In this document: positions 37,001 through 45,950 of the stretch, piece by piece
Layout of the letters: each line of letters starts with the position of its first letter
Numbering within the stretch: the first letter of the stretch is position 1
Source: Nitratireductor aestuarii
Lineage (GTDB): Bacteria > Pseudomonadota > Alphaproteobacteria > Rhizobiales > Rhizobiaceae
Direction: 5' to 3'
DNA length: 64,000 nucleotides
Assembly: GCF_014641695.1 (NCBI RefSeq)
Contig: NZ_BMIF01000010.1
Coordinates: 1 to 64,000, forward strand
The notes under the pieces: generated by a model
Told to the model about the DNA's origin: nothing
The model's input: the letters and a program-made list of their open reading frames with translations, nothing else
Databases searched by the model: none
Made by a program: the position numbers and the translations under genes

Positions 37001-38101
37001 ATGAAGCATACAATTTGCCTGGCTGCAGGCATTGCTGCAATGGCATTTGCTCCGACGGCCCTTGAAGCGAAAACGCTCACATACGGTACTTATCTCGGCG
37101 CCCGCCATTCCACGAATGTCGACAGCGTTCTTCCCTGGATGAAGGCTGTGGAAGAGGCGACAGGCGGCTCGCTGACCTTTGAACTGGCAGCTGACGGCAC
37201 GCTGGTAAGCGGCCGAGACTCTCTGCAGGGTATCCGCGACGGCCTGATCGACATGTCGACCATCGTCGACTTCTATACGCCGAACGACCTCAAGACGAGC
37301 ACGATCCTGACCGAGCTTGCAATGCTCGGCACGGATGCTGCCGTCATGACCGCGGCCATCAACGAGATGCAGGTCCTGAATTGCGAAGGCTGCGTCAAGG
37401 AAGCGGAAGACAACAACCTGAAGATCCTGGCGGTCTACGCCAGCTCTCCGTATCACCTGATCTGCAACAAGCCGTTCGAGACGCTCGAGTCCTTCAAGGG
37501 CGCCCGCATCCGGGCGACGGGCGCCTGGGCAATCTTCTCGCAGGCCATCGGCGCGACGCCGGTGAACATCACGTCCGGCGAGCAGTATGAAGCGCTGCAG
37601 CGCGGGCAGGTGGACTGCACCCTCATCAACATTCCCGCGCTTACCAACTATTCGCTCTTCGAAGTGGCGAAATACGTGATCAACCTGCCGATCGGCACGT
37701 TCCACGGCGCCCATGTCTACAACGCCAACACGAGCGTGTGGGAAGGGCTGACCGACGAGGAGCGCAAGGCCTTCATCGACAACATCCCGCAGGCCATGGC
37801 GAACCTGACCGAGGGTGCGATCAAGACCGACGCGGAAGCGGTCGAGAAGTCGAAGGCGGCTGGAGTTGTCTTCGCCGATCCTGATCCGGCACTTGTGGAA
37901 GCTCTTGAGCAGTTCAAGAAGGACGAGCTGAAGCGTGCCAAGGAGCTTGCAGAGAGCCGCGGCCTCAAGAATGTCGACGAGCTTTTCGCTAAGTTCCAGG
38001 AACTGATCGCCAAGTGGGACGACAAGATGAAGGAGATCGGCGACGACTGGGATGCCTATGCCCAGGCGCTACAGACCGAAATCTACAGCAAAGTCGACTG
38101 A
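37001..38101 (+). CDS. Second TRAP transporter substrate-binding protein (DctP family)
   Basis: A 366-residue periplasmic binding protein with a signal peptide (about 1-23, ending ALEA). The DctP fold includes FKGARIRATGAWAIFSQAIGATPVNI with the carboxylate-binding Arg. The C-terminal 60 residues are rich in Lys/Glu helices. GGGAGGAAG precedes ATG 37001. It differs clearly in sequence from the binding protein at 24086, so the two TRAP systems should take different ligands. It heads a dctPQM operon. Confidence 0.92.
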   Translation: MKHTICLAAGIAAMAFAPTALEAKTLTYGTYLGARHSTNVDSVLPWMKAVEEATGGSLTFELAADGTLVSGRDSLQGIRDGLIDMSTIVDFYTPNDLKTSTILTELAMLGTDAAVMTAAINEMQVLNCEGCVKEAEDNNLKILAVYASSPYHLICNKPFETLESFKGARIRATGAWAIFSQAIGATPVNITSGEQYEALQRGQVDCTLINIPALTNYSLFEVAKYVINLPIGTFHGAHVYNANTSVWEGLTDEERKAFIDNIPQAMANLTEGAIKTDAEAVEKSKAAGVVFADPDPALVEALEQFKKDELKRAKELAESRGLKNVDELFAKFQELIAKWDDKMKEIGDDWDAYAQALQTEIYSKVD

Positions 38102-38108
38102 GCGCGGC

Positions 38109-38648
38109 ATGGGGACGCCCGTCGTTCAGAAAGATGAATTGCCCGGCGTCGTCCGGGCAACTTCTTCTCTGCTCATGATCGCCGGTTCGGTGGGCATGGC
38201 AGCCATGATGCTGCACATCTGCATCGATGTCTTCAGCCGCTTCCTTTTCGGCGCGCATATTGTCGGCACCCTCGAATACGTCACCTATTTCTATATGGTG
38301 GTCGTGGTCTTCCTCCCTCTGGGTCGCGTTCAGGAAGAGCGCGGTCATGTCTTCGTGGAGGTGATTAGCCAGCTCTTCACGCAGCGTGCGAATGTCTGGA
38401 TCGACCGCTTCGCCCAGTGCTTCACATTCGTTTACACCGCCTTCATTGGCTATTGGGGCTGGCAGGAGACCATGCGGTCGTTCACCCGCAACGAGGTGGT
38501 CACCATCCTGCAGTCGGACCTGCCGCTCTGGCCGACCCGGCTGCTGGTGCCGGTAGGGCTCGCTGCCATGTGCGTGGTGATCCTCGCGCAACTTGCCCAA
38601 AGCTTTCGCTCGGGGCGTCTTCCGCCGCGTGAAACAGTGACCCACTGA
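38109..38648 (+). CDS. Second TRAP transporter small permease (DctQ family)
   Basis: A 179-residue DctQ-type protein with four predicted helices; TLEYVTYFYMVVVVFLPLGRVQEERGHVFVEV holds the family core. The ATG at 38109 (MGTPVVQKDE) is seven bases beyond the dctP stop; the frame open from 38052 overlaps dctP. It is the membrane partner of the large permease at 38662. Confidence 0.88.
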   Translation: MGTPVVQKDELPGVVRATSSLLMIAGSVGMAAMMLHICIDVFSRFLFGAHIVGTLEYVTYFYMVVVVFLPLGRVQEERGHVFVEVISQLFTQRANVWIDRFAQCFTFVYTAFIGYWGWQETMRSFTRNEVVTILQSDLPLWPTRLLVPVGLAAMCVVILAQLAQSFRSGRLPPRETVTH

Positions 38649-38661
38649 CCTGGAGCTTACG

Positions 38662-39966
38662 ATGACCCCCTTGATGATTGGATTCTCCGGGATCGCAGTG
38701 CTGTTCGTGCTGCTGGCGCTCCGGGTTCCCATTGCGGTGGCATTGGGTGCCGTGTCGCTAATCGGGATCGGCCTCATTCGCGGCGTCGATGCCGTCTATG
38801 GCGCCGCTCGCAGCATGCCCTATGCCTTCGTGGCGAAGTGGGAGCTCTCCGCCATTCCGATGTTCCTGCTGATGGGCTCCATTGCCTATTACTCAGGCCT
38901 TACCGCCTCCCTGTTCAAGACCATGCGCTTGTGGTTTGCCTGGCTGCCGGGCGGGCTTGCCGTCGCCACCAATTTCGGTTGCGCAGGCTTTGCAGCTGCC
39001 TCCGGCTCCAGCATGGCAACTGCAGCCTCCATGGGCCGACTGACGCTGCCGGAGATGGAACGCTACGGCTATAATCCGGGGCTTGCCACAGGCGTCGTCG
39101 CGGCGGCGGGAACGCTCGGCTCGCTCATTCCGCCAAGCATCATGCTGATCGTCTTCGGCATGATGACGGAAACATCCATCGGCAAGCTCTTCATCGGGGG
39201 TATCCTGCCGGGCATCCTGACGGCCGTTGTCTATACGATCATGATCGTTGCCCGCTGCAGCTGGAATCCGGAACTGGCGCCAGCACTCAAGGAGCGGGTG
39301 ACATGGTCTGAACGGTTGTGGGCGCTGGCCGACACCTGGCAATTGCCTGTGCTGATCCTGATCGTGGTCGTCTCGCTCTATACGGGCCTCGCAACCACGA
39401 CCGAGGCAGCCGCCGTGGGCGCCTTTGCTGCCCTTGTCATGGCCGCCATGAGCCGAAATCTGACTTTCGACGTCATGCAGAAATCGGTCGTCGACGCGCT
39501 GAAGAGCACTGCCACCATCCTCTTCATCTCGTTTGGGGCGATCTTCTTCAGCCGGTTCCTGACCTTCTGCGGCCTGCCGCAATATATGGCCGGACTTGCC
39601 GAGACAATGGCCTATAGTCCGCTATTGCTGCTGCTATTCGTGGGCATGATCTATCTCATCCTCGGGATGTTCCTCGATCCGCTTGGGCTTCTGCTGCTCA
39701 CCGTGCCGATCTTCCTGCCATTCTTCCAGGCCGTCGGTTACGACAAGGTCTGGATGGGCATCATGGTGGTGAAGTTCATCGAGATCGGCCTGATAACGCC
39801 GCCCGTCGGCCTGAACGCTTTTGTGGTGAAGGGGATCGTTGGCGACAAGATCAGCCTCGGCACCATCTTCAAGGGCCTGACATGGTTCATCGGTGCGGAA
39901 GTGGTGGTGGTCGTCCTGCTGACCTTGTTCCCCGACATCGTGATGGTGCTGCCGAACCGGATGTAG
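38662..39966 (+). CDS. Second TRAP transporter large permease (DctM family)
   Basis: A 434-residue DctM-type carrier with about 12 helices. Landmarks are SGSSMATAASMGRLTLPEM, LGSLIPPSIMLIVFGMMTETSIGKLF and LITPPVGLNAFVVKGI. It closes the second TRAP operon and is followed by a strong terminator shared with the convergent iclR gene. Confidence 0.93.
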   Translation: MTPLMIGFSGIAVLFVLLALRVPIAVALGAVSLIGIGLIRGVDAVYGAARSMPYAFVAKWELSAIPMFLLMGSIAYYSGLTASLFKTMRLWFAWLPGGLAVATNFGCAGFAAASGSSMATAASMGRLTLPEMERYGYNPGLATGVVAAAGTLGSLIPPSIMLIVFGMMTETSIGKLFIGGILPGILTAVVYTIMIVARCSWNPELAPALKERVTWSERLWALADTWQLPVLILIVVVSLYTGLATTTEAAAVGAFAALVMAAMSRNLTFDVMQKSVVDALKSTATILFISFGAIFFSRFLTFCGLPQYMAGLAETMAYSPLLLLLFVGMIYLILGMFLDPLGLLLLTVPIFLPFFQAVGYDKVWMGIMVVKFIEIGLITPPVGLNAFVVKGIVGDKISLGTIFKGLTWFIGAEVVVVVLLTLFPDIVMVLPNRM

Positions 39967-39991
39967 CCGGTCTGACAGACAGCAAAACAAA

Positions 39992-40015
39992 AAGAGCGGC
40001 TCGCGGGCCGCTCTT
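39992..40015. terminator. Terminator between dctM and the convergent iclR-type gene
   Basis: AAGAGCGGC (39992-40000) pairs perfectly with GCCGCTCTT (40007-40015) around a TCGCGG loop, flanked by A and T tracts. The location between two convergent stops makes a bidirectional terminator likely. Confidence 0.8.
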
Positions 40016-40045
40016 GCTATTTGTGCCTTCTACAACGGCGAAATG

Positions 40046-40837
40046 TCAGAGGGATTGCGTCTCGCTGATCTGACCCTGCACCTGCGAGATCTCCTTGGCA
40101 GCCGCGATGGTCTCGGCAACAAGGCGTTCGCTGTTCAGCTTGAAGCGCTCGACCGGCACGCCAAGCACCACGCCGCCCACCAGCCCGCCGCTGCCGAAGA
40201 TGGGGGCCGCAATACCGGCGAGCCCCACCGTGGAAGCGCCGATCGTCAGCGCATATCCTCGCTCGCGGACTTCCTGCAGCTGCGCCTCGATCGAGGCGCG
40301 GTCGGTGACCGTGTGTTCCGTCAATTTGCGGAACTCTGTACGCGACAGGTAATCGTCGACAAAACGCTTGGGCAAATAGGCGAGCAGGATGAGCCCACCC
40401 GCCGTCGCATAGAGCGGACGGCGATCGCCGACCGTCGCGGCAAAGCGCAGTGCCTGGTTCGACTCCGCCTTGGCGATATAGGAAAACTCCTCGCCGCCGG
40501 GGGCAAGCTCGCAGATCATGGCAGTTTCCTGCGTCCGCTCGGCCAGCCGGTGGAGCGTCGGCAGGGCAGCCTCGGGAAAGCGGCGACGCGCGACAATAGC
40601 GGAGGCGAGGCTGAACGAGCGGCCCGCCAGCCGATAGACGCCATTCGAATATTCGGCATAGCCGGACTGGGTAAGGGCGCGCATGAGATTGAGGACACTG
40701 CTCTTTGGCGTCTCCATGCGCCGGCTGAGGACGGCGAGCGTCATGCCCTTGTCGTCCTCTGCAAGCATCTCGAGAATTGCCAGCAACCGGTCGGCAGAGC
40801 GGGGAGTTGCGTGCTGCGCTGTCTTTGGTTCAGTCAT
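40046..40837 (-). CDS. IclR family transcriptional regulator
   Basis: A 263-residue IclR-type regulator with winged HTH at about 12-70 (MTLAVLSRRMETPKSSVLNLMRAL) and an effector domain (about 80-250) containing DRRPLYATAGGLILLAYLP and IAAPIFGSGGLVGGVVLGVP. It is the third gene of a leftward operon with a dienoyl-reductase-like SDR and an enoyl-CoA isomerase, so it probably regulates its own operon and the divergent beta-oxidation genes from 42676. Confidence 0.9.
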   Translation of the reverse strand: MTEPKTAQHATPRSADRLLAILEMLAEDDKGMTLAVLSRRMETPKSSVLNLMRALTQSGYAEYSNGVYRLAGRSFSLASAIVARRRFPEAALPTLHRLAERTQETAMICELAPGGEEFSYIAKAESNQALRFAATVGDRRPLYATAGGLILLAYLPKRFVDDYLSRTEFRKLTEHTVTDRASIEAQLQEVRERGYALTIGASTVGLAGIAAPIFGSGGLVGGVVLGVPVERFKLNSERLVAETIAAAKEISQVQGQISETQSL

Positions 40838-40888
40838 TCTTTGCCCAGTTCCGGGTTGCCATGCTGCGTCGCATGCTGCGTGCCATGT

Positions 40889-41695
40889 CTATCGTCCGGT
40901 GAACACCGGCTTGCGCTTTTCACGGAAGGCGCGCGTTCCTTCAAGAAAATCCTGGGTCCCGAACACCACCGCCTGTCCCATTTCCTCGCGCAGGAGATAG
41001 GCATCGAGCGTGTCGTTGAGCCCCGCGTCCATCAGCAGCTTTGACATGCCGATCGACACTCCGGGTCCCCGTGCGATGCTTGCGGCAAGGTCCTTCACCT
41101 GATCAAGGAAACTTTCGTCCGGCAACACACGGCTCACCATGCTGATCTGCAGTGCCTCCTCAGCGCTATAGGTGCGGTTGCTTAGGACGAAATCCTTCGC
41201 TCGTGCAAGCCCGATGACGCGAGGCAGAGTCCAGAGGAGACCTAGATCCGGCAGAACGCCGACGCGGGGGAAGCCGGCAGCGAAATAGGCGGACTGCGAG
41301 GCAACGACGATGTCGCCCAGCATGGCTAGCGAAGCGCCGGCGCCTACGGCTGCGCCGTTGACGGCCATGATGATGGGTTTTTCCACCCGGGCGAAGCGGC
41401 GGACGAAACTGTGCGACAGCGCCATACGCTCGCGCGTGGCGACGGTACCGGGGGTGTCGTCCATGGTGCGCAGGTCGCCGCCCGCGCAGAAGGCATTATC
41501 CTTGCCGGTGATGATGAGCACACGCTGAGAAGGGTCGTTGGCGAAGAGCTCGATGTTCTGTGCGAACGCGGTCTTCAGTTCGAGCGACAGCGGGTTTCTG
41601 AGATGCGGCAGGTTCATCTGCCACACGGTTACCCCGCCTTCCGTGGAAACGGCCAATGCTTCTGCGACCGCGCTTTCCGTGACCTCTTGTGACAT
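40889..41695 (-). CDS. Enoyl-CoA isomerase (PaaG/ECI-like) of the crotonase family
   Basis: A 268-residue crotonase-fold protein. The two Glu residues of true hydratases are missing: the first site reads GAGASLAM (Ser122) and the second FPRVGV (Arg144). Instead Asp150 in GVLPDLGLLWTLPR matches the catalytic Asp of PaaG and of delta3,delta2-enoyl-CoA isomerases. The neighbouring 2,4-dienoyl-CoA-reductase-like SDR fits a role in handling unsaturated acyl-CoA intermediates. Middle gene of the SDR-isomerase-iclR operon. Assignment to isomerase is inference from the residues. Confidence 0.8.
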   Translation of the reverse strand: MSQEVTESAVAEALAVSTEGGVTVWQMNLPHLRNPLSLELKTAFAQNIELFANDPSQRVLIITGKDNAFCAGGDLRTMDDTPGTVATRERMALSHSFVRRFARVEKPIIMAVNGAAVGAGASLAMLGDIVVASQSAYFAAGFPRVGVLPDLGLLWTLPRVIGLARAKDFVLSNRTYSAEEALQISMVSRVLPDESFLDQVKDLAASIARGPGVSIGMSKLLMDAGLNDTLDAYLLREEMGQAVVFGTQDFLEGTRAFREKRKPVFTGR

Positions 41696-41765
41696 CGGGT
41701 TTGTCCCTCAGGATTAGATATAACAATAACTTTACCGGATCATTTCATCCAACAGATGATCTACT

Positions 41766-42566
41766 TTAAGTGCGTGGCGTCGGCTTTGGCTCGCCCGCGT
41801 AGTTGCGGCCGCCGAGCAGTGCGGTGCCGCCATCGACCGGGATGAGCGCGCCGGTGACATAGCTGGCCAGTGGGGAGGCGAGGAACAGCGCCATGTTGGC
41901 GATGTCTTCCTTCTGGCCCACACGGCGGAGCGGAACGCGGCTCTCGAACCGGTCGCGTTCGGTCTCGGCAAGCAGCTTGTCGAGCCCGCCTGTTCCCTCG
42001 ATCGGTCCCGGCATGATGGAATTGACGCGAATTCCGTATTCACCCCATTCCATGGCCAGCACCCGCATGACCTGGTCCAGTCCTGCCTTGGCGGCACAGA
42101 CATGCACCTGCATGGGCGCGGGCGAGATCGACTGCGGCGCAGAGATGTTGATGAAGGAGGCGCCGGGCTTGCGGGCATGATCAAAGCCGGCCCGCATGAC
42201 GTGGAACGTGCCGTTGAGGTCGATGTCGATGACGACCTTGAACCCATTGGGTGAAAGATCGGTGGCAGGGCAGAGGAAATTGCCGGCCGCGCCGGAGACA
42301 AGCGCATCGAACGACCCGTGCGCGTCGTGGGCAGCCTTCATGGCAGCCTCGACCTGATCCATGTGACGCACATCGCCAACAAGCCCCAGGACCTTGCCGC
42401 CATGCCGCTCCAGCTGGCGCGTCGCGGTTTCAACATTCTCCGCCTTGCGGCTCATTACGGCCACATTGGCGCCTGCAGCCGCAAACGCGTCCGCAATGCC
42501 CAGATTGATGCCGCTGGTTCCGCCCGCCACGAAGACAGACGCACCCCTATAATCAAACGTCGCCAT
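41766..42566 (-). CDS. SDR oxidoreductase, 2,4-dienoyl-CoA reductase-like
   Basis: A 266-residue short-chain dehydrogenase. The cofactor loop is GGTSGINLGIA (residues about 15-25) with an Arg after the second strand (SRKAEN), consistent with NADP. The usual YxxxK is absent: the segment is MQVHVCAAKAGLDQ, with Val four residues before Lys, as in DECR-type reductases, which read QVHAGSAKA there. The C-terminal part has the DECR-like RVNSIMPGPIEGTGGLDKL. First gene of a leftward operon, divergent from the acyl-CoA dehydrogenase at 42676. The likely reaction is reduction of 2,4-dienoyl-CoA. Confidence 0.82.
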   Translation of the reverse strand: MATFDYRGASVFVAGGTSGINLGIADAFAAAGANVAVMSRKAENVETATRQLERHGGKVLGLVGDVRHMDQVEAAMKAAHDAHGSFDALVSGAAGNFLCPATDLSPNGFKVVIDIDLNGTFHVMRAGFDHARKPGASFINISAPQSISPAPMQVHVCAAKAGLDQVMRVLAMEWGEYGIRVNSIMPGPIEGTGGLDKLLAETERDRFESRVPLRRVGQKEDIANMALFLASPLASYVTGALIPVDGGTALLGGRNYAGEPKPTPRT

Positions 42567-42612
42567 CCCGTTTCCTCGCCTGCAACCTTTATTCAGATAT
42601 TAAAACAGTATT

Positions 42613-42625
42613 CGTATTGTTGACC
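42613..42625 (+). promoter_or_regulatory. CGTATTGTTGACC element, shared with the thiolase promoter
   Basis: CGTATTGTTGACC lies 51 bases before the acyl-CoA dehydrogenase start; TTGACC could be a -35 with AATAAA 17 bases on. Nearly the same string occurs at 48217-48230 before the thiolase gene. It overlaps ACAGTATTCGTATTGT, an imperfect palindrome. Confidence 0.4.
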
Positions 42626-42675
42626 ATCTGGAATGTGCATGCAATAAAATTCGCAAACTTGAAAGGGGAGCATGC

Positions 42676-43809
42676 ATGTTCGCAAAGGCAATCATCACCC
42701 ATGAGCCGGAACATCGGCGGATGCTGCGCGCGAGCGCTGCGGATCTGCTCGCCGACCGTCCATTGACCGAAGTGCGCAGGCTCGCTGAGGAGCGCTCATT
42801 CGATCTCGCTTTTCACAAGAAGCTCTGCGAGCTCGGCTGGATCGGCATGATGCACATGTCTGAAGGCGAGCTTGATGCGAGCGATGTTGTGGCGCTGCAC
42901 CGGGAGCTTGGCCGCAGGGTTCTGCCGGAGCCGGTCGTGGCCTGCGGGATCCTCGCAGCAGGTGTTCTCGCGGACGCAAAGAACCCTGCGTTTGCCGAAA
43001 ACCTTGATCGCATCTGTAGCGGGGAGATCGTCGCGACATTGGCATGGCAGGGCGCTAGTGGCGCACTTGATGCTTCCGGATGCGGTCCGGTCGCCGAACG
43101 GACGGCTGACGGCTGGACGGTGAACGGCACAGCCCGCTTCGTGCCATGGGCGAGCCGCAGCGACGCCATTATCGTCGCCGCCCGATCAGAAGACGGTGTG
43201 GTTCTTGGCTGGCTGCCTGCTGGCGCCGATGGGCTCACCGTGCAGCCCGCCTATAGCGTCGACAAGACTGAGGCATCCACCGTTCAGCTTCAGAACGTGA
43301 CCCTGCCATCTGACGCCGTGATCACGTCTGGCGCCGAGGGTGCGGCCTGTCTCGATCGGGTTCTGGATCTCGCCCGGCTCGCCGTCTCCGCCGAAATGGT
43401 TGGAGCAGGGGAGACCGTCTTTCAGATGACGCTCGATTATCTGCGTGAGCGCAAGCAGTTCGGACGCGCGATCGGCGCCAACCAGGCTCTGCAGTTTACC
43501 GCGACCGACATCTTCGTTCAGCTGGAACTTGCCAACTCGGTGCTCGCCAATGCTGCGGCACTCTTCGCTTCGGATGCCGAAAACGCCTCCAGCCGGATCG
43601 CCGCCTGCAAGGCGCGCTGCGGTGATGCTGCCTTTCTGGCTGCACGCGGGGCGATCCAGATGCACGGCGCGATCGGCTACACCCACGAGTGCGATGTGAG
43701 TGTTTACGTGAAGAAAATTATGCACTTAAACGTGTTTATTGGATCGCCTGTATACTACCGCAAGGGGATTGGCAGCCTGTATACTAGCACTTTGACCATC
43801 GCGGCATAG
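42676..43809 (+). CDS. Acyl-CoA dehydrogenase (small, probable beta partner of a heteromer)
   Basis: A 377-residue acyl-CoA dehydrogenase family protein. The N-terminal domain is short, the FAD-contact segments are weak, and the C-terminal helix domain (YLRERKQFGRAIGANQALQF, MHGAIGYTHECDVSVYVKK) is clear. The catalytic YEGT loop is not recognisable. Such chains often pair with a second dehydrogenase (as in FadE26-FadE27). The gene begins the rightward oxidation cluster and its last 110 bases are noticeably AT-richer and carry two GCCTGTATACTA copies. Confidence 0.85.
   Translation: MFAKAIITHEPEHRRMLRASAADLLADRPLTEVRRLAEERSFDLAFHKKLCELGWIGMMHMSEGELDASDVVALHRELGRRVLPEPVVACGILAAGVLADAKNPAFAENLDRICSGEIVATLAWQGASGALDASGCGPVAERTADGWTVNGTARFVPWASRSDAIIVAARSEDGVVLGWLPAGADGLTVQPAYSVDKTEASTVQLQNVTLPSDAVITSGAEGAACLDRVLDLARLAVSAEMVGAGETVFQMTLDYLRERKQFGRAIGANQALQFTATDIFVQLELANSVLANAAALFASDAENASSRIAACKARCGDAAFLAARGAIQMHGAIGYTHECDVSVYVKKIMHLNVFIGSPVYYRKGIGSLYTSTLTIAA
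43746..43786 (+). repeat. Direct repeat GCCTGTATACTA at the 3' end of the acyl-CoA dehydrogenase gene
   Basis: GCCTGTATACTA occurs at 43746-43757 and again at 43775-43786, 29 bases start to start, within the last codons of the gene and 70 bases before the FadJ-type start. The copies are in different reading frames, so the repeat is not a protein repeat. Each copy contains GTATAC and a TATACT box, so it could be a regulatory element or internal promoter. Confidence 0.4.
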
Positions 43810-43855
43810 ATACATCAAAAAGATTGATAGTTCGCAAGATCGGAGAAATGGCCGC

Positions 43856-45949
43856 ATGGCTGAGGGAATTGTTTACGAGGTTCTGGATGGCATCGCTGTC
43901 CTCAGGGTCGACAATCCGCCGGTAAATGCGCTGTCGCCTCACGTGCGCATCGGGCTCAACGAACGCATGCGGCAGGCAAACGAGGATGGCGCGGTTCAGG
44001 GCGTCGTCCTCACGGGCACGGGCAAGGTGTTCATCGCAGGAGCTGACATCAAGCTCATAAACCAGCCCAGGACAGGACCTACGATCGGCGACCTGCTGGC
44101 CTATGTGGAGGGTATGGATAAACCCGTCGTCGCTGCCATGCAGGGGACGGCACTCGGCGGTGGTTTTGAGATCGCCATGGGCTGCCATGGCCGCGTGGCG
44201 CTCGCCGGCATCAAGGTCGGATTGCCGGAAACGACGCTCGGGCTCATTCCGGGTGCTGGAGGCACGCAGCGTCTGCCGCGCCTCGTCGGTGCAGCGACGG
44301 CGCTCGAGATGATCGTGACGGGAAAGCCTATCCCGGTCGAGGAAGCGCTGGAACTTGGCGCCGTGGACGCGGTCGTCTCCGGCAATCTTATTGACGAAGC
44401 CGTGAGGCTTGTCCGCCAGCTGGCGGGTCAAAATCCGTTGCCGCGTGCTCGCGATCGCTCGCCGCAGGGCAAGGCAGCCTCTCTGGAAGAAGCGCGCACG
44501 GCCTTTGACACTCGGGCGGCTGAGCTTGCCAAGGATGGCAGGGAGGCCACGCGGGCGGCCATTGCCGCGGTTGCCGACACGTTCGACGGCGACTTCGATG
44601 ATGCGCTGACGCGGGAGTTCGAGGCATTCCACAAGTTGCGCAATGGTCCGGCAGCACAGGCGCTCATCCATGCGTTCCTCGCGGAACGTGCGGCCAATCA
44701 CGTACGCGGCGTAACGCGTGAAACACCCCGTTCGAAGGTCGAAATGGTTGCGGTGATCGGCGCCGGCACCATGGGCGGCGGGATTGCCATCACGCTGGCG
44801 AACGCCGGCTATTCCGTTCAGGTCGTGGACGCTTCCAAAGACGGATTGAAAGCTGCGCAGGAGCGCATCGCGGCCACCTATGAAGACCAGGTCCGTCGCG
44901 GCCGCATGGGCATCAAGACTGCGGAGGCAGCGCAGGCCCGCTTCCACTGGACCACCGACATGGCAGCCGGGGTCGCCAATGCTGACGTCGTCATCGAGGC
45001 GGTGTATGAGGACATGGGACTCAAGAAGCAGGTCTTTGCGGGCCTGTCACGGCTTGCACCCAAACATGCGATCCTCGCGTCCAACACGTCCTATCAGAAC
45101 ATCGACGAACTGGCGCGCGAGACCGACCGGCCGGACAAGGTGCTGGGCATGCATTATTTCAGCCCGGCCAACGTCATGAAGCTTCTTGAGGTGGTGCGCG
45201 GCGAGGCGACCTCGCCGGAGACGCTCGCCACCGTGCTTGACCTCGCCCGCAAGACCGGAAAGGTGCCCGTGGTTGTCGGCGTCTGCTACGGCTTTGTCGG
45301 CAACCGGATGCTATGGCAGCGCACCGTGCAGACCCAGAAGCTGCTGCTCGAAGGATGTTCGCCGCGCGAGATCGACACGGTTCTGACGGACTTCGGTTTC
45401 CGCATGGGTCCCTGCCAGATGCAGGATCTGGCGGGCGTGGATGTTGCCTGGCGGCTGCGCAAGGCACGCGGCGAGCGCATGGAGCCGGTGGACACGATCG
45501 CGGATGCCGGGCGCTGGGGTCAGAAAACGGGCAAGGGCTATTATCTCTACCCCGAAGGCAGCCGTACGGCCGTCGACGACCCGGAAGTCATGGAAATGGT
45601 CGCCGGCGTCGCCAGCAAACTGGGTGTGACCCAGCGCGAGGTGAGCCGAGAAGAGATCCACCAGCGGCTGCTCTACCCGCTCATCAATGAAGGCTTCAAG
45701 ATCCTCGCCGAAGGGATTGTCGAGCGTCCCGGCGACATCGACGTGGTCTATCTCCACGGCTACGGCTGGCCGCGCGACAAGGGTGGGCCCATGCACTACG
45801 CCGAGACGCAAGGCCTGAAAGCCGTAGCCGACGCGCTCGACGCATTGGCAGAGAGCCTTGGAGATGAAGACCTGCGGCCCGCACCTCTGTTGCGGCAGAT
45901 GGCCGACAAGAGCCAGCGTCTCGCGGATTATGAAGCAGGGGAGAAGTAG
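43856..45949 (+). CDS. Bifunctional enoyl-CoA hydratase / 3-hydroxyacyl-CoA dehydrogenase
   Basis: A 697-residue FadJ/FadB-type multifunctional enzyme. The crotonase domain (about 1-190) has both hydratase Glu residues, Glu105 (GGGFEIAMG) and Glu125 (GLPETTLG). The dehydrogenase begins near residue 300 with VIGAGTMGGGIAI, contains NTSYQNIDELA and HYFSPANVMKLLEVV, and is followed by two helical domains. It performs the hydration and NAD-linked oxidation steps of beta-oxidation. It runs directly into the thiolase-like gene (one base gap), suggesting channelling. Confidence 0.94.
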   Translation: MAEGIVYEVLDGIAVLRVDNPPVNALSPHVRIGLNERMRQANEDGAVQGVVLTGTGKVFIAGADIKLINQPRTGPTIGDLLAYVEGMDKPVVAAMQGTALGGGFEIAMGCHGRVALAGIKVGLPETTLGLIPGAGGTQRLPRLVGAATALEMIVTGKPIPVEEALELGAVDAVVSGNLIDEAVRLVRQLAGQNPLPRARDRSPQGKAASLEEARTAFDTRAAELAKDGREATRAAIAAVADTFDGDFDDALTREFEAFHKLRNGPAAQALIHAFLAERAANHVRGVTRETPRSKVEMVAVIGAGTMGGGIAITLANAGYSVQVVDASKDGLKAAQERIAATYEDQVRRGRMGIKTAEAAQARFHWTTDMAAGVANADVVIEAVYEDMGLKKQVFAGLSRLAPKHAILASNTSYQNIDELARETDRPDKVLGMHYFSPANVMKLLEVVRGEATSPETLATVLDLARKTGKVPVVVGVCYGFVGNRMLWQRTVQTQKLLLEGCSPREIDTVLTDFGFRMGPCQMQDLAGVDVAWRLRKARGERMEPVDTIADAGRWGQKTGKGYYLYPEGSRTAVDDPEVMEMVAGVASKLGVTQREVSREEIHQRLLYPLINEGFKILAEGIVERPGDIDVVYLHGYGWPRDKGGPMHYAETQGLKAVADALDALAESLGDEDLRPAPLLRQMADKSQRLADYEAGEK

Positions 45950-45950
45950 C

